Of a stretch of DNA of 64,000 nucleotides, positions 36,401 through 48,682 are shown piece by piece. Under the pieces are notes generated by a model. It was not told where the DNA came from. It was given only the letters and a program-made list of their open reading frames with translations, and did not search any database. Origin of the DNA: Plantago ovata (lineage: Eukaryota; Streptophyta; Magnoliopsida; Lamiales; Plantaginaceae). The position numbers were made by a program, and so were the translations under genes. The stretch lies in assembly GCA_028274465.1 (NCBI GenBank), contig CM051457.1, positions 68,794,496-68,858,495 of the forward strand, read 5' to 3'. How positions within the stretch are numbered: the stretch's first letter is position 1; the number at the start of each line of letters is the position of its first letter.

Positions 36401-39239
36401 GTCCACCAGATGTACCAACATTGTTGTCCGGAAGGGTGGGACACATCCCATCATCATTAGGAAAACAAGATCCCTTAACATCTGGCATTGTATGGATTCC
36501 ATCAATTAGAATCGAAGACACAATATTATCGACCACACCATTTACCATATCAGAAACATTAGCATCTGACTCATCAACCCCTGTACTGTTGTTGGCTTGT
36601 ACAGGGATCGAAGGATGATCACACAAGACATTGCTGAAAATTAAAGTTGGATCATCATTATCTAAGTACTCAACCTCTTTCCTCCGATAGACGAGATGAT
36701 TTAGTACCACCTGTTTTAGAAAGCATTAATGTTAAATCAATTATTTAGATTCAACTAAGAACAGTATAGTGAGCAAACATAAATGTGTTCTATCAAGACG
36801 GTCAAGATCTAAAGATTTGAAAGCCTTCTTCAGTTTCTTCAAGTTCCACTTCAGAAATCGAGGGAAACGGGGTACTCCACTCTTGGCAGATATGACATTG
36901 GCAGTTTCACAAAACCAGTACTGAGATATAAAGTGTATGTACATTAGAAATATATAGGTCATGACTAACCAATAATACAAAAGCATTATGAAATGAACAC
37001 TAACCATCAAAAATATGCAGCATCCACCAAGTTTGAAATTCATGTGTGTGTCCAACACCTTCATCAATGACTGCCGTATGAGATGGCACCAATCATAATA
37101 GCAAATCTGCTCAAAATTATCTAAGTATTTTGTGACCTGCCATTTCACCATCTGGTTCTGGTTTGGCAAGAATACAACAGCAAGCATATACAGATGAATC
37201 AGACGTGCGACATCCTCTACCGCATCTTTATTACTGTCTGGTTGCTCAATCATTCTCTCTAATATAGGGAAGAACATTGTCTTCTTTAGCTGGGGGCCTT
37301 CACCAACAGTTATACGCCTCATATGTCTTATCTTCTCTGGAAAACACCTCCGAACAAAGTTATTCTCCTCAATCGTTGAGTTCGACACCGTCATTCGGTC
37401 CTCCCCGTCCCGTATACCAAATATTAACTCAAAGTCACCTTTTCTTGGACGGACCATTTTCTCACCAAAGAAGAACCCATTCTTTCCCGTACTAGGATCA
37501 TATCTGTACCGTTTGCACATAGCCAAAATGGTTGCATCATATTTTTTTAACCTCTTTCTACCCTTCTCATCTAAATTGATTATGGCTTCAACAAAATATC
37601 CAAACGGTGTCCTGCGTATGGCGTTCATATGTATCTTACGAAGCCTCAAAGGACGCAACTCTTTCCTAGCTGTTTGAATGTTACTTCTGTAATGCATATA
37701 TCCTGGAAAAGACAATTACATGGTTACTGGGTATTCAATAACATGATACTCTTAGGTAAGGCGCATAGTAGGTTATACCCCGGGTCGTGTCTGATTCTTC
37801 TCCAGAAGACTCATCCGAACTTTCACCTATGAAAATTATAGTCGAGTTAAATAAATAAGTCAATGAGTAAGCTAAAATTTACTTGTCAACTATTAAAGGT
37901 TTACAAACCAGTCGCATTAGTAGGAATGGCTCCACGCCTTTTACGGATTAATGTCTCATCTGTCACGTACAACATAGTTAATATAGGGCCGGTTAGTGGC
38001 CAGACCGATATCTGGCGTTGTTTATATCAGAAAAATAAACGACAACAAACATTTCATACAACTCTTGCATTACATAAAATCTCTTACCAGGCTCAGACAA
38101 GTAATCATTAACCTCAGTTGATGTATATGTAACTCGTAATCCTGTTTTGATATACCAAAATATAGGTTACAGTACGTAATGTAAGATATCGAAATAAAGG
38201 TAGTAAAGACCAGTGCTTAAACCCCACTCACCATCCTCAGATGAGGATGTATCAGCATATGTTTTCCTCTTCTTCTTACCAATCTTGTGACATGCTATCA
38301 AATAAAACGGAAAACATTACTACACCAATCTACTACAATAATACTGAGCAACCAAGAACATGGAATGTCAAATAACTGCGAAGGAAACGAAATATTTCTC
38401 ACCCAAAGGCTTCTTATTAGGTTGATTCACTCTTGTCTTCTGCTTCTTTGTCACAACATCATCTACATTCCATTTAGAGCATTAATACATAACATGTTTA
38501 TAACTGTTTTCAGTTTTTCTGTATACATACCTGAACTACTGCTTTTATCATCATTTTGGCGCATCGTTTTAGATGGTTTCTTCATAGGTTTCTTCCCTAT
38601 TATACGACATAATACATTAGTAGACATGGACAACACGAATTGTATTATGATTAACCAATCATACATACCTTCTTTGTCTGCACGAACATATGTCCGTCGT
38701 TTCCTCTCTACATTAATACCAACTGTCATGATACAATGCTTTTATTAGTCTGTTTATCTATGTGAATTAATAACACTGCTAAAAAATATGTACCTTGTTT
38801 CACCGTATTGTGCTTAATTTTGGAGGGTGCAACAACAGGTTCATCAGAATCTACCAAACAACATAACACTCAAATTTAGCATATCATACTAACACACGTA
38901 TAGCGAAATAACTAATTATATCAATATGTTAAACTAAACGCACATCACTTTAGGTAAGTTAGCAAAGCGTTGTGAATACATTACTAAATTATACCTGACG
39001 ACGAGCCTTCAGAAGATATTACAATACCTATAAATGACAATGTAATATTGCTTAAGATACTAATTAACATCAATTTAATAGAACAAAGAATAAATGTTAA
39101 ATAGGGAAATTTTTACATATAGCCAGTCATCACCTGAGTTAAATTGTGCTGCCCGTGGCTTTGAGGCTGAGCCTCGTTTATTTCGCTGCAACTGATTAGG
39201 ATACACCCCATCGTCCCCAGAGCTCATGTCTAATGTCAT
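33486..39239 (-). pseudogene. Large Ulp1-like (C48 family) gene: mini-exon tail, DUF1985/plant-mobile-domain-like region, coiled coil, damaged protease domain
   Basis: Exons (minus): 39134-39239, then nine phase-1 mini-exons 38995-39027, 38794-38850, 38669-38722, 38531-38596, 38403-38462, 38232-38294, 38088-38141, 37909-37959 and 37779-37826, then 37005-37702, 36920 to about 36745, 35155-36710, 34457-34553, 34251-34364, 33882-34145 and 33486-33764. The mini-exons encode alternating basic (KKRK) and acidic/Ser clusters. The exon at 37005-37702 has RRTPFGYF and a GDFELIFGI segment like DUF1985/plant-mobile-domain proteins. Exon 35155-36710 is about 500 aa with a coiled coil near its residues 160-340. 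The last exons resemble Ulp1: NHWTC holds the His, and QQANGSMESGPIVC is the place of the catalytic Cys, which reads Ser. Near 34020-34055 two compensating frame changes add a stop. The junction between 36745 and 36710 lacks a clear donor. Proteolytic activity is doubtful; the family is often carried by MULE elements. Confidence 0.65.
37986..38020 (+). repeat. 35-nt arm perfectly inverted at 39667-39701
   Basis: This intronic sequence (GGGCCGGTTAGTGGCCAGAC...) is the exact reverse complement of 39667-39701, which lies upstream of the same gene. It may be a relic of a small transposon end. Confidence 0.85.
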
Positions 39240-40169
39240 AACACCTGAAACTCCGATTTTAAGTTCAAATATACAAGAATTATAAAGGGTAAATAGGGAG
39301 TATATCCAAAAATAGCCGGACATAACTAACCGGAATAACGAAGACAATAAATAACAGCTAACGTGTTTGGGGCGACTAAATGGTGAGAAGGAAGAGGACT
39401 AATACTTATACCTTCTGGTGTTCGAGTCTTCCAATTCCATTTAGGCCCAAATCAGGAGGCCGATAAGAGGCTAAATCAGCCGAATCCAATGTTGTGACTA
39501 TGGATCAGCCACGTTAACCGTTTCGACCACACAACCGACACGCATCCCGACAATGTGTCAGTAATGCTCTGACATTGAACAGGAAGGGGCTACGATATTT
39601 GCAGCTCATTTACAGCTTTTGTACTGGAGAGTTTGAAGAAGAAAAGAAAATACCCTTTCACTAAAACAACGCCAGATATCGGTCTGGCCACTAACCGGCC
39701 CATACTAAAATGTGGCCAGATTTTGTACCTTCCACTAAAATATTCTTTTAGGTTTTTAGTTGGTATAACTGCTCTGTCAGTCATTTTGCCTATTGTACTA
39801 TATATGTGAATGGATGGACAGAGCAATCTGAATTAAATAGGGCAGTGGAAGAGAAAATTTCAAACTAGGAAAAGAACTTTGAAGTGAGAAAAAGAAACAA
39901 CAAACAGAAAATCAAATGGCATCCTGTTAGGGGCCACCCCTTAAGATAAGAGTCATAAGACTATGACCCACTGCCCATAACCCACAACATGACTTTCCTA
40001 CACTCTAAACAACACACTTATTTCAAACTACTCCAAAGTCTCTCTAAATCATGTGCAGGGTTAGTTTCGGGCAATATGCCCTTAAATGTTACTCCAATCT
40101 TGGAGAGGTATTTTTGTGGATTTAAAAGGTCATGACTCATGAACTCATGGTCAGTTTACTTATATGCAC
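39240..40169. other. Upstream region of the Ulp1-like gene; no other gene seen
   Basis: It contains a possible untranslated first exon of the minus-strand gene (an acceptor-like TTTCAG lies just before the start), an AGGCCCAAATCAGGAGGCC segment near 39443, and the second arm of the 35-nt inverted repeat (39667-39701). The sequence 39840-40169 is unique-looking flank of the copia element. Confidence 0.5.
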
Positions 40170-40677
40170 TGTTGAGTTCAATTCAACAATAGTCGATTAA
40201 ACCAAATCACAAAGGCTCACAACACAACTAAACCACCAAGAACCAGCTGCACCAAATCAAAACACACACACACGCAACCAAACACCAGAAACAGAGAAAG
40301 AACGATAAGAAAAGAGAACACAAGATTTAACGTGGTTCGGTTCTGAATAACCTACGTCCACGGAGATCAACCAGCTTCACTATATTATATCAACGTCAAT
40401 TACAAGTCCCTAACAGTATGCAAGAAACAAGAACAAATCTGTCTCTCAAAGCTAGAACCTATAATCTATAATATATATATTACCCTTCGAAGTAGTCGAA
40501 CCGGGTCTTCAAGCTATGAATGAATTGTCTAAGTATACAGTAATCATTCCCTTATATAGCCTTCAAGTTGTAGCTATTCCTAAGAGAGATTGATTAGGAA
40601 TTCAATTCTTAATAAAAAGAATTTCCTTCTCCTAACTGCTTTAGGACTCCTAGATATTGTTGAGATAACACCTCACA
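40170..40677 (-). repeat. 3' LTR of the right copia element
   Basis: 508 bp, starting TG and ending CA. It is preceded (minus sense) by the purine tract at about 40678-40692 and flanked by TGCAC. Confidence 0.93.
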
Positions 40678-40733
40678 AATCTCCACCTTTAGCTCAACAC
40701 CGCCCACTGCATACTGTTCCGCTGCTGATCTCT

Positions 40734-40942
40734 GTATCCCTGAAGTTAGGACACAACCCTTATGTACCTCTAAGGTTAAGATACAACCCCACATGCACCT
40801 CTAAAGTTAAGATGCTTCCCCCATGTACCTCTAAGGTTAAGATACGCCCCCATGTACCTCTAAGGTTAAGATACGCCCCCATTGCATCTCTAAGGTTAAG
40901 ACGCGTCCCCGTTCCATCCCTGCGGTTAGGATGAACCCCTTC
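40734..40942 (-). repeat. About seven ~30-bp tandem repeats between RNase H and the purine tract
   Basis: The core CTCTAAGGTTAAGATAC, with small changes, recurs near 40734, 40765, 40797, 40829, 40857, 40888 and 40915, each followed by a run of C. On the minus strand it reads as repeats of an LNLRG-like peptide. It follows the RNase H region and may be 3' untranslated. Confidence 0.8.
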
Positions 40943-43900
40943 CTGTCTTGACACCCACAAGTTCCAGGCAAAACCTGAACTTTGGTCCTGGAAGCGCCTT
41001 AGTCATAGCATCTGAAGCATTCAAAGATGTATGAATCTTCTTTATCTTCACAACTCCCTTGGCAATGATATCTCTGATGAATAAAAACCTTACATCAATG
41101 TGTTTTGTCCTTTCATGATACACATGATGCTTAGTCAACATAATAGCACTCTGATTGTCACAGTGAATATTCACATGATCCTGTTGGACACCCAACTCAT
41201 TCAATAATCCACCCAACCAGATAGCTTCCTTAACTCCTTCAGTGATAGCCATGAACTCTGCCTCTGTTGTAGATAATGCAACCACAGACTGCTGACTTGC
41301 CTTCCAACTTACTGCTGTGCCAAACAAAGTGAACACATAACCCGTGATAGACTTTCTCCCATTCAAGTTCCCTGCAAAATCTGCATCCACATATCCAACC
41401 AATGGATTCTGCAAATCATTGCTTCTCTTGAACCTTAGTCCCATCATCCTTGTGCCACTTAAGTATCTGAGAACATCTTTCACAACATCCCAATGCCTTC
41501 TACCAGGATTGCCCATGTATCTGCTGATAACACTCATAGCATATGCAAGATCAGGCCTGCAGCAAATCATAGTATACATAATACTTCCAACTGCACTTGC
41601 ATAAGGTATCTTCAACATAATCCTTGCTTCTGCATCATCCTTAGGACATTGTTCCTCAGATAACTTTACCCCATGTGCAATAGGAGTAACCACACTACTG
41701 CAATTTGACATATTGAACTTGGCTAGAACCTTCATGAGATAACTAGGCTGAGATAGAAACAGATTCTTCTCCTTCTTGTCCCTATTGATATCCATCCCAA
41801 GAATTCTACTTGCATCCCCAAGATCCTTCATCTCAAATTCTTCCCGCAGCTTCCCTTTAAGTGTTTCAATCTCCTCCATTGACCTGCTAGTAATCAACAT
41901 ATCATCCACATACAAGAGTAAGTAAACTCTTTCAGCAGCTTCCTTCCCAGACTGATATATGCAACTGTCATAAGCACTCCTTACAAATCCAATCTCAGAC
42001 ATGTAGCTATCAAACTTCAAGTACCACTGTCTTGGACTCTGCTTAAGACCATATAATGATTTCTTCAGCAAACATGCTCTCTTATGCCTCTTGTCAACAA
42101 CAACTCCCTCTGGTACTGTCATGTATATCTCTTCTTCCAATTCTCCATGTAGAAACGCAGTTTTCACATCCATTTGGTGAAGAAACATGTCATACTGAGT
42201 AGCAAGAGCTAAGATTATCCTGATAGATGTGTGTCTGACCACTGGTGAGAATATCTCATTGTAGTCCACTCCTTCTCTTTGAGTAAATCCTCTAGCAACC
42301 AATCTAGCCTTGTACCTTATGTATTCTGTACCCTTGAGCTCCACCTTCTTCTTGAAGATCCATTTACAGCTGACAAGCTTCTGTCCATCAGGAACTTTCA
42401 CAATCTTCCATGTATCATTCTTCTCAAGTGACATTAGCTCTTCATGAATTGCTCCAATCCACTTTGCACTTTCAGACATGTAATTGCTTCCTGATAACTC
42501 TGTGGTTCAGATGAATCCACTCCTTCTTCCGCAGTACTAAGAGCATGAGCAAGATATGTCTTGCTAACCCTGCCAAAACCATACATATCTGGTGCTTTCC
42601 TCTCCTGCCTTTTACTTCTTTCTCTTGCAAGCTGATAGTTTGAAGTTTCACCAACTTCCTCATTATGTCGATCATCACCATCTGATTCTGAGCTACTACT
42701 AGACTCATCATTCACTGGTAATATAGGCTCAGCATCCACAATATCATCCTCCACTGTGGGCTCCACCTGAGAGTGAACACACTCTTCTTCCAACTCAATC
42801 TTGGTATTTTCTACAGAGTCGAGGTTGAGTGCGGGGTTGGGTGAACCCTCTCTGTCAACATCTGCCTGCTTATAATACACTTCCCCTTTCCAGGTTCAAT
42901 GCACCAAAGCTTATATCCTTTAACCCCCTTTGGGTACCCAATAAAGATACACCTCAATGCTCTAGCTTCCAACTTATCTTGCTTGATATGTGCTAAAGCC
43001 AAACACCCAAACACCTTGAGTTTTGAGTAGTCCCCAGTTGTCCCAGTCCACACTTGATCCGACGTCTTAAAATCCAAAGACACAGCTGGACTCTTGTTGA
43101 TGAGTATTGCTGCTGTAACCATAGCTTCTCCCCAGAAACCTTTGCTTACCCCAGAACTCAGTAGCATACACCTAGCTCTCTCCAATAGAGTTCTATTCAT
43201 TCTTTCTGCAACTCCATTCTGCTGTGGTGCACCTGCAACTGTCCTATGTCTAGTAATACCCTTCTCTTTACAGAAATCGGTAAACTCAGTAGATAAGAAC
43301 TCCAATCCATTATCAGTCCTGAGATACTTCAATGATCTTCCTGATTGATTCTCTACCTCAGCTAACCATTCCTTGAACTGATTAAATGCTTGATCCTTAG
43401 ACTTCAGAATATAAACCCAGACCTTCCTTGAATAATCATCTATGAATGAGATGAAATATTTACCTCCACCTTGAGTGAGTGTCCTGGATGGTCCCCATAA
43501 GTCTGAATGCACATAATCCAAGTTAGCTTTAGTAGTATGCTTCCCTGTGCTGAAACTGGTCTTGTGCGCCTTCCCCATCACACAAGTCTCACAGAATGGT
43601 AACTTAGTGAACTTGTCTCCTCCAAGTAATCCCTGCTTGGTAAGTTCCTTCAATCCTTTTTCTCCTAAATGGCCAAGCCTCTTGTGCCATAGATATGTGT
43701 TGTCATTCCCATGAACTGCTGCACTTTCTCCAGCTACTGTGTTACCAGATAAATAGTAAAGACCATTCCTCTTAACACCTTCCAACAGGGTTGTCTGGGG
43801 TGTTGACCCAACCCCTCCCTGAACCCCGTGCATAACCCGCAGAACACCATGACTACAACCCCATGAATATCCCATAGCATCAAATTGACCAAGTGAGATC

Positions 43901-44991
43901 AGATTCCTCCTCAAATCAGGTATGTACCTTACACCAGTTAACAATCTAACAGTTCCATCATACAACTTCAACTTAACATCACCAATGCCTTTGACCATGC
44001 ATGATTGATTGTTCCCTAAAAGTACAGTTCCACCTTTTCCATATTTGAAGTTTGTAAACCATTCTTTAACCGGACTCATATGAAAAGAGCACCCAGAATC
44101 AAGTATCCAGGATAAATCTATATTAGAAGTAGAGACCGTAAGTACCTCTGATATGTCAAAAGATTGTGTAGCTTGTGCCATGTCCACTGTTCCTGCGTCT
44201 CCCCCAGATTGCTTTGGCTTCCTGTTGTTCCACACAGGGCAATCCTTCTTGAGATGTCCTTTATTATGACAGTGATAGCACCTCCTGTTCTCTACAAAAT
44301 CTGATGACCTCTTACTCTCTTGCTTCTTATATTTCTCCTTTGGTAACCTTTCCCTTGAAGAACCCTTCTTGGAACCATGGTACTTCATAGCAAGACTCTC
44401 AGCTGAATGTCCACCTTCCTGCAGATTCTTCTGCTTATGGAACTCCTTAGTCTTCAGTGATTCCCTTACCAAATCCAAGGTTACTTCAACATTACCATAC
44501 ATCAACGAATCTCTGAAGTTCTCATAGGTGTTGGGTAGGGAGTTGAGCAACACCATAGCTTTGTCTGCGTCTGTTGTCTTGTCACCAACATTCTCCAAGT
44601 GTGTTGTGATCTTGTCAAACTCTGCTAACTACTCCAATATCGATCTCCCTTCAACCATCCTAAATCCAAGAAACTTCTGCTTGAGATACATCATCTGGGC
44701 TGATGATTTCCCATTATAAACTTTTTCAAGTTTATCCCAGATTTCCTTTGCATCAGTACACTTAACAACCTCCCTCAATGCTTCGTCGCTCAATGAGTGA
44801 ATCAGTGTATTGAATGCCTTCTTCTTGATTTCCTTCTTCTTTGCTTCGTCTTTAATCTCCTTAAGACCGTCATCCCCCAACAGAGCGTCTTCAGCTCCAT
44901 AATCCGATAACAAAGCCTTAACCCTCAGTTTCCACAGGCTGAAATCTGTGTGCTTCGTGAGCCTTTCAATCTCGATTTTAGTTGATGACAT
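40926..44991 (-). pseudogene. Copia gag-pol polyprotein with one stop and two frameshifts
   Basis: Gag opens at the ATG at 44991 (MSSTKIEIERLTKHTD). An in-frame TAG at 44626-44628 splits gag; it looks like a CAG-to-TAG change. The zinc knuckle CYHCHNKGHLKKDC lies near 44275, the protease motif WILDSGCSFH near 44100, and the integrase core (HSDLWGP, then DDYSR) near 43540-43440. The frame shifts near 42860 and again near 42475. Reverse transcriptase has the YVDD box near 41910, and RNase H extends to about 40930 with the STTEAE motif. The order of domains is Ty1/copia. Loss of the intact frame means this copy needs help from another element to move. Confidence 0.93.
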
Positions 44992-45056
44992 TGCTTATAT
45001 CAAGCTTTGGATTTTCCCGGTAAATTCCTTCGACCCTTCCCACAGACGGCGCCAAT

Positions 45057-45564
45057 TGTTGAGTTCGATTCAATAATAGTCGATTAAACCAAATCACAAA
45101 GGCTCACAACACAACTAAACCACCAAGAACCAGCTGCACCAAATCAAAACACACACACACGCAACCAAACACCAGAAATAGAGAAAGAACGATAAGAAAA
45201 GAGAACACAAGATTTAACGTGGTTCGGTTCTAAATAACCTACGTCCACGGAGATCAACCAGCTTCACTATATTATATCAACGTCAATTACAAGTCCCTAA
45301 CAGTATGCAAGAAACAAGAACAAATCTGTCTCTCAAAGCTAGAACCTATAATCTATAATATATATATTACCCTTCGAAGTAGTCGAACCGGGTCTTCAAG
45401 CTATGAATGAATTGTCTAAGTATACAATAATCATCCCCTTATATAGCCTTCAAGTTGTAGCTATTCCTAAGAGAGATTGATTAGGAATTCAATTCTTAAT
45501 AAAAAGAATTTCCTTCTCCTAACTGTTTTAGGACTCCTAGATATTGTTGAGATAACACCTCACA
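45057..45564 (-). repeat. 5' LTR of the right copia element
   Basis: 508 bp, nearly identical to 40170-40677, flanked by TGCAC on the right and by the primer-binding-site-like sequence on the left. Confidence 0.93.
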
Positions 45565-45623
45565 TGCACCCTACTTGAGGATAATGGAGCAACATTTTTC
45601 ATACTATTATATTGATGAGGTTT

Positions 45624-45757
45624 CAGTGTAGTGATAATCATGATATAAGAGTACTTGGTATTTTCTGAAATGAGAACTTTTATTTAGAAACAAAAGCGAT
45701 AAGTTTTGGAACTCATCAATAGCAAGTATCATATATATCATGATTATCACTACACTA
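45624..45757. repeat. Inverted repeat, ~20 bp perfect and ~33 bp imperfect arms, short loop
   Basis: GTGTAGTGATAATCATGATA at about 45626-45645 is matched by TATCATGATTATCACTACAC at about 45736-45755. The match continues inward with a few mismatches to a TACTTG/CAAGTA pair. An RNA from either strand would fold into a hairpin of about 130 nt. Confidence 0.75.
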
Positions 45758-45981
45758 GTGATGTTATGCCGGTTGAAACTGAACGGGCACGTACGTACAC
45801 TAGCACAACCCCACTCGATTCGATTTGATCAATTTTATGCTCGTTCACCTAACAAACCGAGCTAAGCCCGCTCAATATCTAAAACTCATTAAGTTACTCG
45901 GATTCGGTATTAGGCTATTTTCTTAATGAATCGAGCTCAGCTCAACTGCTCGAGTTGAATTATTGAATTATGTAATATATA

Positions 45982-46243
45982 CTCCCTCCATTTTTTTATT
46001 ATAAGTAGTTTTAGCTATTTCACACATATTAAGGAAATGATTGGTTTTATAAAATATATGTAACTTTTATTGTTTTAATAAGAAAGAGATATAGAGAAAA
46101 AGAAAGACGTGCAATTTTAATACAATTAAAAGTGAGAAAAAGTACATTGGAAAGAGTAAAATAATATAAGAAAATCTAAAACTACTTATATTTAAGGAAG
46201 AGTTCAAAATGCTAAAACTACTTATAATTAGAAATGGAGGGAG
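45982..46243. mobile_element. Stowaway-like (Tc1/mariner) MITE, 262 bp
   Basis: The ends CTCCCTCCATTT...AAATGGAGGGAG are inverted, and the match runs on through AGTAGTTTTAGC/GCTAAAACTACT. A TA dinucleotide flanks each side. There is no reading frame. Confidence 0.85.
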
Positions 46244-46309
46244 TAGTTGATTTGACTCAAGCTCAATCAAAAATGGAGGGAGTAGTTGATTTGACTCAAG
46301 CTCAATCGA
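46232..46309 (+). repeat. 39-bp direct duplication including the MITE tip
   Basis: The unit AAATGGAGGGAGTAGTTGAT... (39 bp) occurs at 46232 and again at 46271, carrying the MITE end and 26 bp of flank. Confidence 0.85.
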
Positions 46310-48507
46310 AAAGAATAAGAGAAAATTGTACCTCAAATCAAAGTAGCATGGGAGTATATAGAGAGGATAATGGATTCTTTTCATCTTTTGATAAATTAGA
46401 CAAGTTAGGGAATATTAACTATGTGGTTAATATATTTTCTTTCTATTTGTATCTGATACGTGCAACTATTCTAGCCAAATACCTAAGACAAAAACATAAG
46501 ACGGTTTAGTGTTGAGATATAAGGTGGTATATAATATGAATATAAAGTTAATATAAGAGTAGTTGTAATATTTGACGTTTAAAAAAATATATACCTAAGG
46601 CAATTACGCAAGGAAGCCTCATATGCCCTGGGGCAGGAAATTCCTCTTTCCAATCTGTTAGATTCCTTTTTGTGTACGACTCTCGTAACATTATTTTTAC
46701 ACTCATAAAAATCGAACCCTATCACTCATATGAAAGACGTACATTTTCTAAGTTTTGGTACAGTAACATTCCCGATTGATAAGGTCATTCATACTTCATT
46801 CTCTGTTCAAGTATGTCAGGATATGTTCATTGATTGCAATATGTATGGGTCAAAGTTTCTCTTTCAGTAGTGTGTCTTGCATTTATCATCAATACGAAAT
46901 AATATAGTATGCCAAATTAATGTAGCATACTGTACAGTACAGGACTACAGGAGTAGAATTAGAAGAAAAAATTATTTTAGTTGTGTCTTTGCGTATGACA
47001 ATATGTAAACATATCTCTAGGTTTGAATTGAACCCCTATCACACGGAAAAAAGAATGTAACGTGCATGACATTATTTGTTTATTAATTAATTTAATAGTT
47101 TCAAAAAGGAAAAAAGAAAATTATTACTAGTAATTAATTTATGGGAAAAAGTACACACATGGCTTCTCACTAATAATGCCGGTGTGAAAGCGATAGTACA
47201 AAACTGAGCTACCATTCCCACTCTTGTCCCAGAACCATGAAGAATGAATTAGTACTACTATATCACGGAATTAAATTGAATTTATTTATAATATAAAAAT
47301 AAGAAATTAAATTTAAACCAATTTAGTGCATTTGAATTGAATTTAACCGACTATATTGATTTTTAAATGAAAATAGTGGATAATATACGTAACACAAACA
47401 TATATCATGTCACTTGTGAATAAAATGGTACTATAAATACAACTTTACTTCTTGTCTATGTCTATGTCTAAATCATCACTCTTCTTCTATACACATAACA
47501 ATAATAGTTTCACACTGCATTTCATCACTTCTCAACTAAACCAATAATTCTCTGCTCTCAAACAATGGTGAGCATAATCTGCTTAACTCCCAAACACTTA
47601 AATTTGTTCTTTTCATTGAGTCAATTCTGCAGCATTAACACGAGTAAATAGCATTAAACACCCACCAATTATAGAGACACAAAACCCCCTCAACTATATA
47701 AATTGCACCAAACCCCCTCACTTATATTAAAGAGTGTACCATAGACCCTGGCCGCCCGGAGCGTGTGTTTTACGCAGATATGGTGAGAATACTGCTGGTA
47801 ATTAGTACAATTAATACTGCTGGAGTAGGTTATTAGTAAATGATTGTTTCGGTGGATAAGATTTGTACTTTTGTAGCAATTGTTTTTTCCCCTTTTCACT
47901 TTTGAACCATTATCATTTTAATTTTAGACTAAAATTTCGGTAATTCTTTTACTTTTTCTAATTTTTGTTTTTTGTTATATGCTTTTTCTATAATAATGTT
48001 TACTCCTTTTATAGGAATATAACACGGTTTATCTTTAAGTTACGTATATATAGATGGTCTCCTATACTTTTTCCGTAAACTTTAAAGAGCTGCTGTTTAT
48101 TTTATTGATTTTTTATGTCCGATTTGATCCCAATTTATTTTCATAATCTATATCTATCTATATTATATTCTAATCAAATGTTGAGAAATATAGTTATTAG
48201 TCCCAAAAAGTAATTTCTTCCCACTACTTAGTTACTTTCTAATTTAAATATAATTTATTTGAAATAATAAATAATACCAATTATTTATAAGATAACATAC
48301 ACTAAAATAGAATTTATAAATAAATTAATAAAATTTCAATTTACCCATACTATCAATAAATAAAATTAATCTAATAAATTTATTTGTTTCTCATTAGAGG
48401 AAAGTTCACGTGAACTTATTTATAATCTATCAACTTTTAAAATACGATTACATTTTATTACGCGGGTATCCGCGTGTCAATTTACTATTATAAGTTTAAA
48501 AATGGGA

Positions 48508-48590
48508 GTCATAAGGTGGTGCAACGGTAATGAGTTAAGTTAGTGAAGAAGAGGTGTAGGGTTCGATCCCCGACGGAGTTATAAACTTGG
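48508..48590 (+). other. tRNA-related (SINE-like) segment
   Basis: A GGTGGTGCAACGG region followed about 50 nt later by GGGTTCGATCCCCGAC resembles tRNA A and B boxes of RNA polymerase III promoters. It has no cloverleaf, so it is not a tRNA gene. Confidence 0.4.
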
Positions 48591-48682
48591 TTTAAGTGTG
48601 GAGAAATAAGATGGTTTAGAAAAAAGTTTGTAAAGTATTAGTGTAGGAGTAGTAATTATAATATTTGCGATTTTAAAAAGTA

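Larger units (their letters stand above)
40170..45564 (-). mobile_element. Complete Ty1/copia LTR retrotransposon, 5395 bp
   Basis: Two 508-bp LTRs (40170-40677 and 45057-45564) begin TGTTGAGTTC and end CCTCACA. The five bases TGCAC flank the element on both sides (40165-40169 and 45565-45569), a clean target duplication. Reading on the minus strand, a primer-binding-site-like TGGCGCCGTCTGTGGGAA follows the 5' LTR, and a purine tract (AAAGGTGGAGATT) precedes the 3' LTR. By eye the LTRs differ at about seven places, so the insertion is recent. The coding region has one stop and two frameshifts. Confidence 0.95.
45565..47564. other. Intergenic region with an inverted repeat and a Stowaway MITE
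   Basis: It contains a long inverted repeat at 45624-45757, the MITE at 45982-46243, a 39-bp direct duplication beside that MITE, and the promoter of the truncated NPF gene (TATA-like CTATAAATA at about 47431). No other gene was seen. Confidence 0.6.

Noticed and set aside
35170..38748. Several + strand open frames in the Ulp1-like region
   Set aside because: They lie opposite well-supported minus-strand exons or their introns and have no recognisable domain.
38996..39427. Upstream ATG (about 39412-39414, minus) as the start of the Ulp1-like gene
   Set aside because: Its donor leaves phase 2, which gives a stop in the next exon. The ATG at 39239 keeps phase 1 with all later mini-exons.
48508..48590. 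Possible tRNA gene
   Set aside because: Only B-box-like and weak A-box-like segments are present, with no cloverleaf or acceptor stem; called SINE-like instead.
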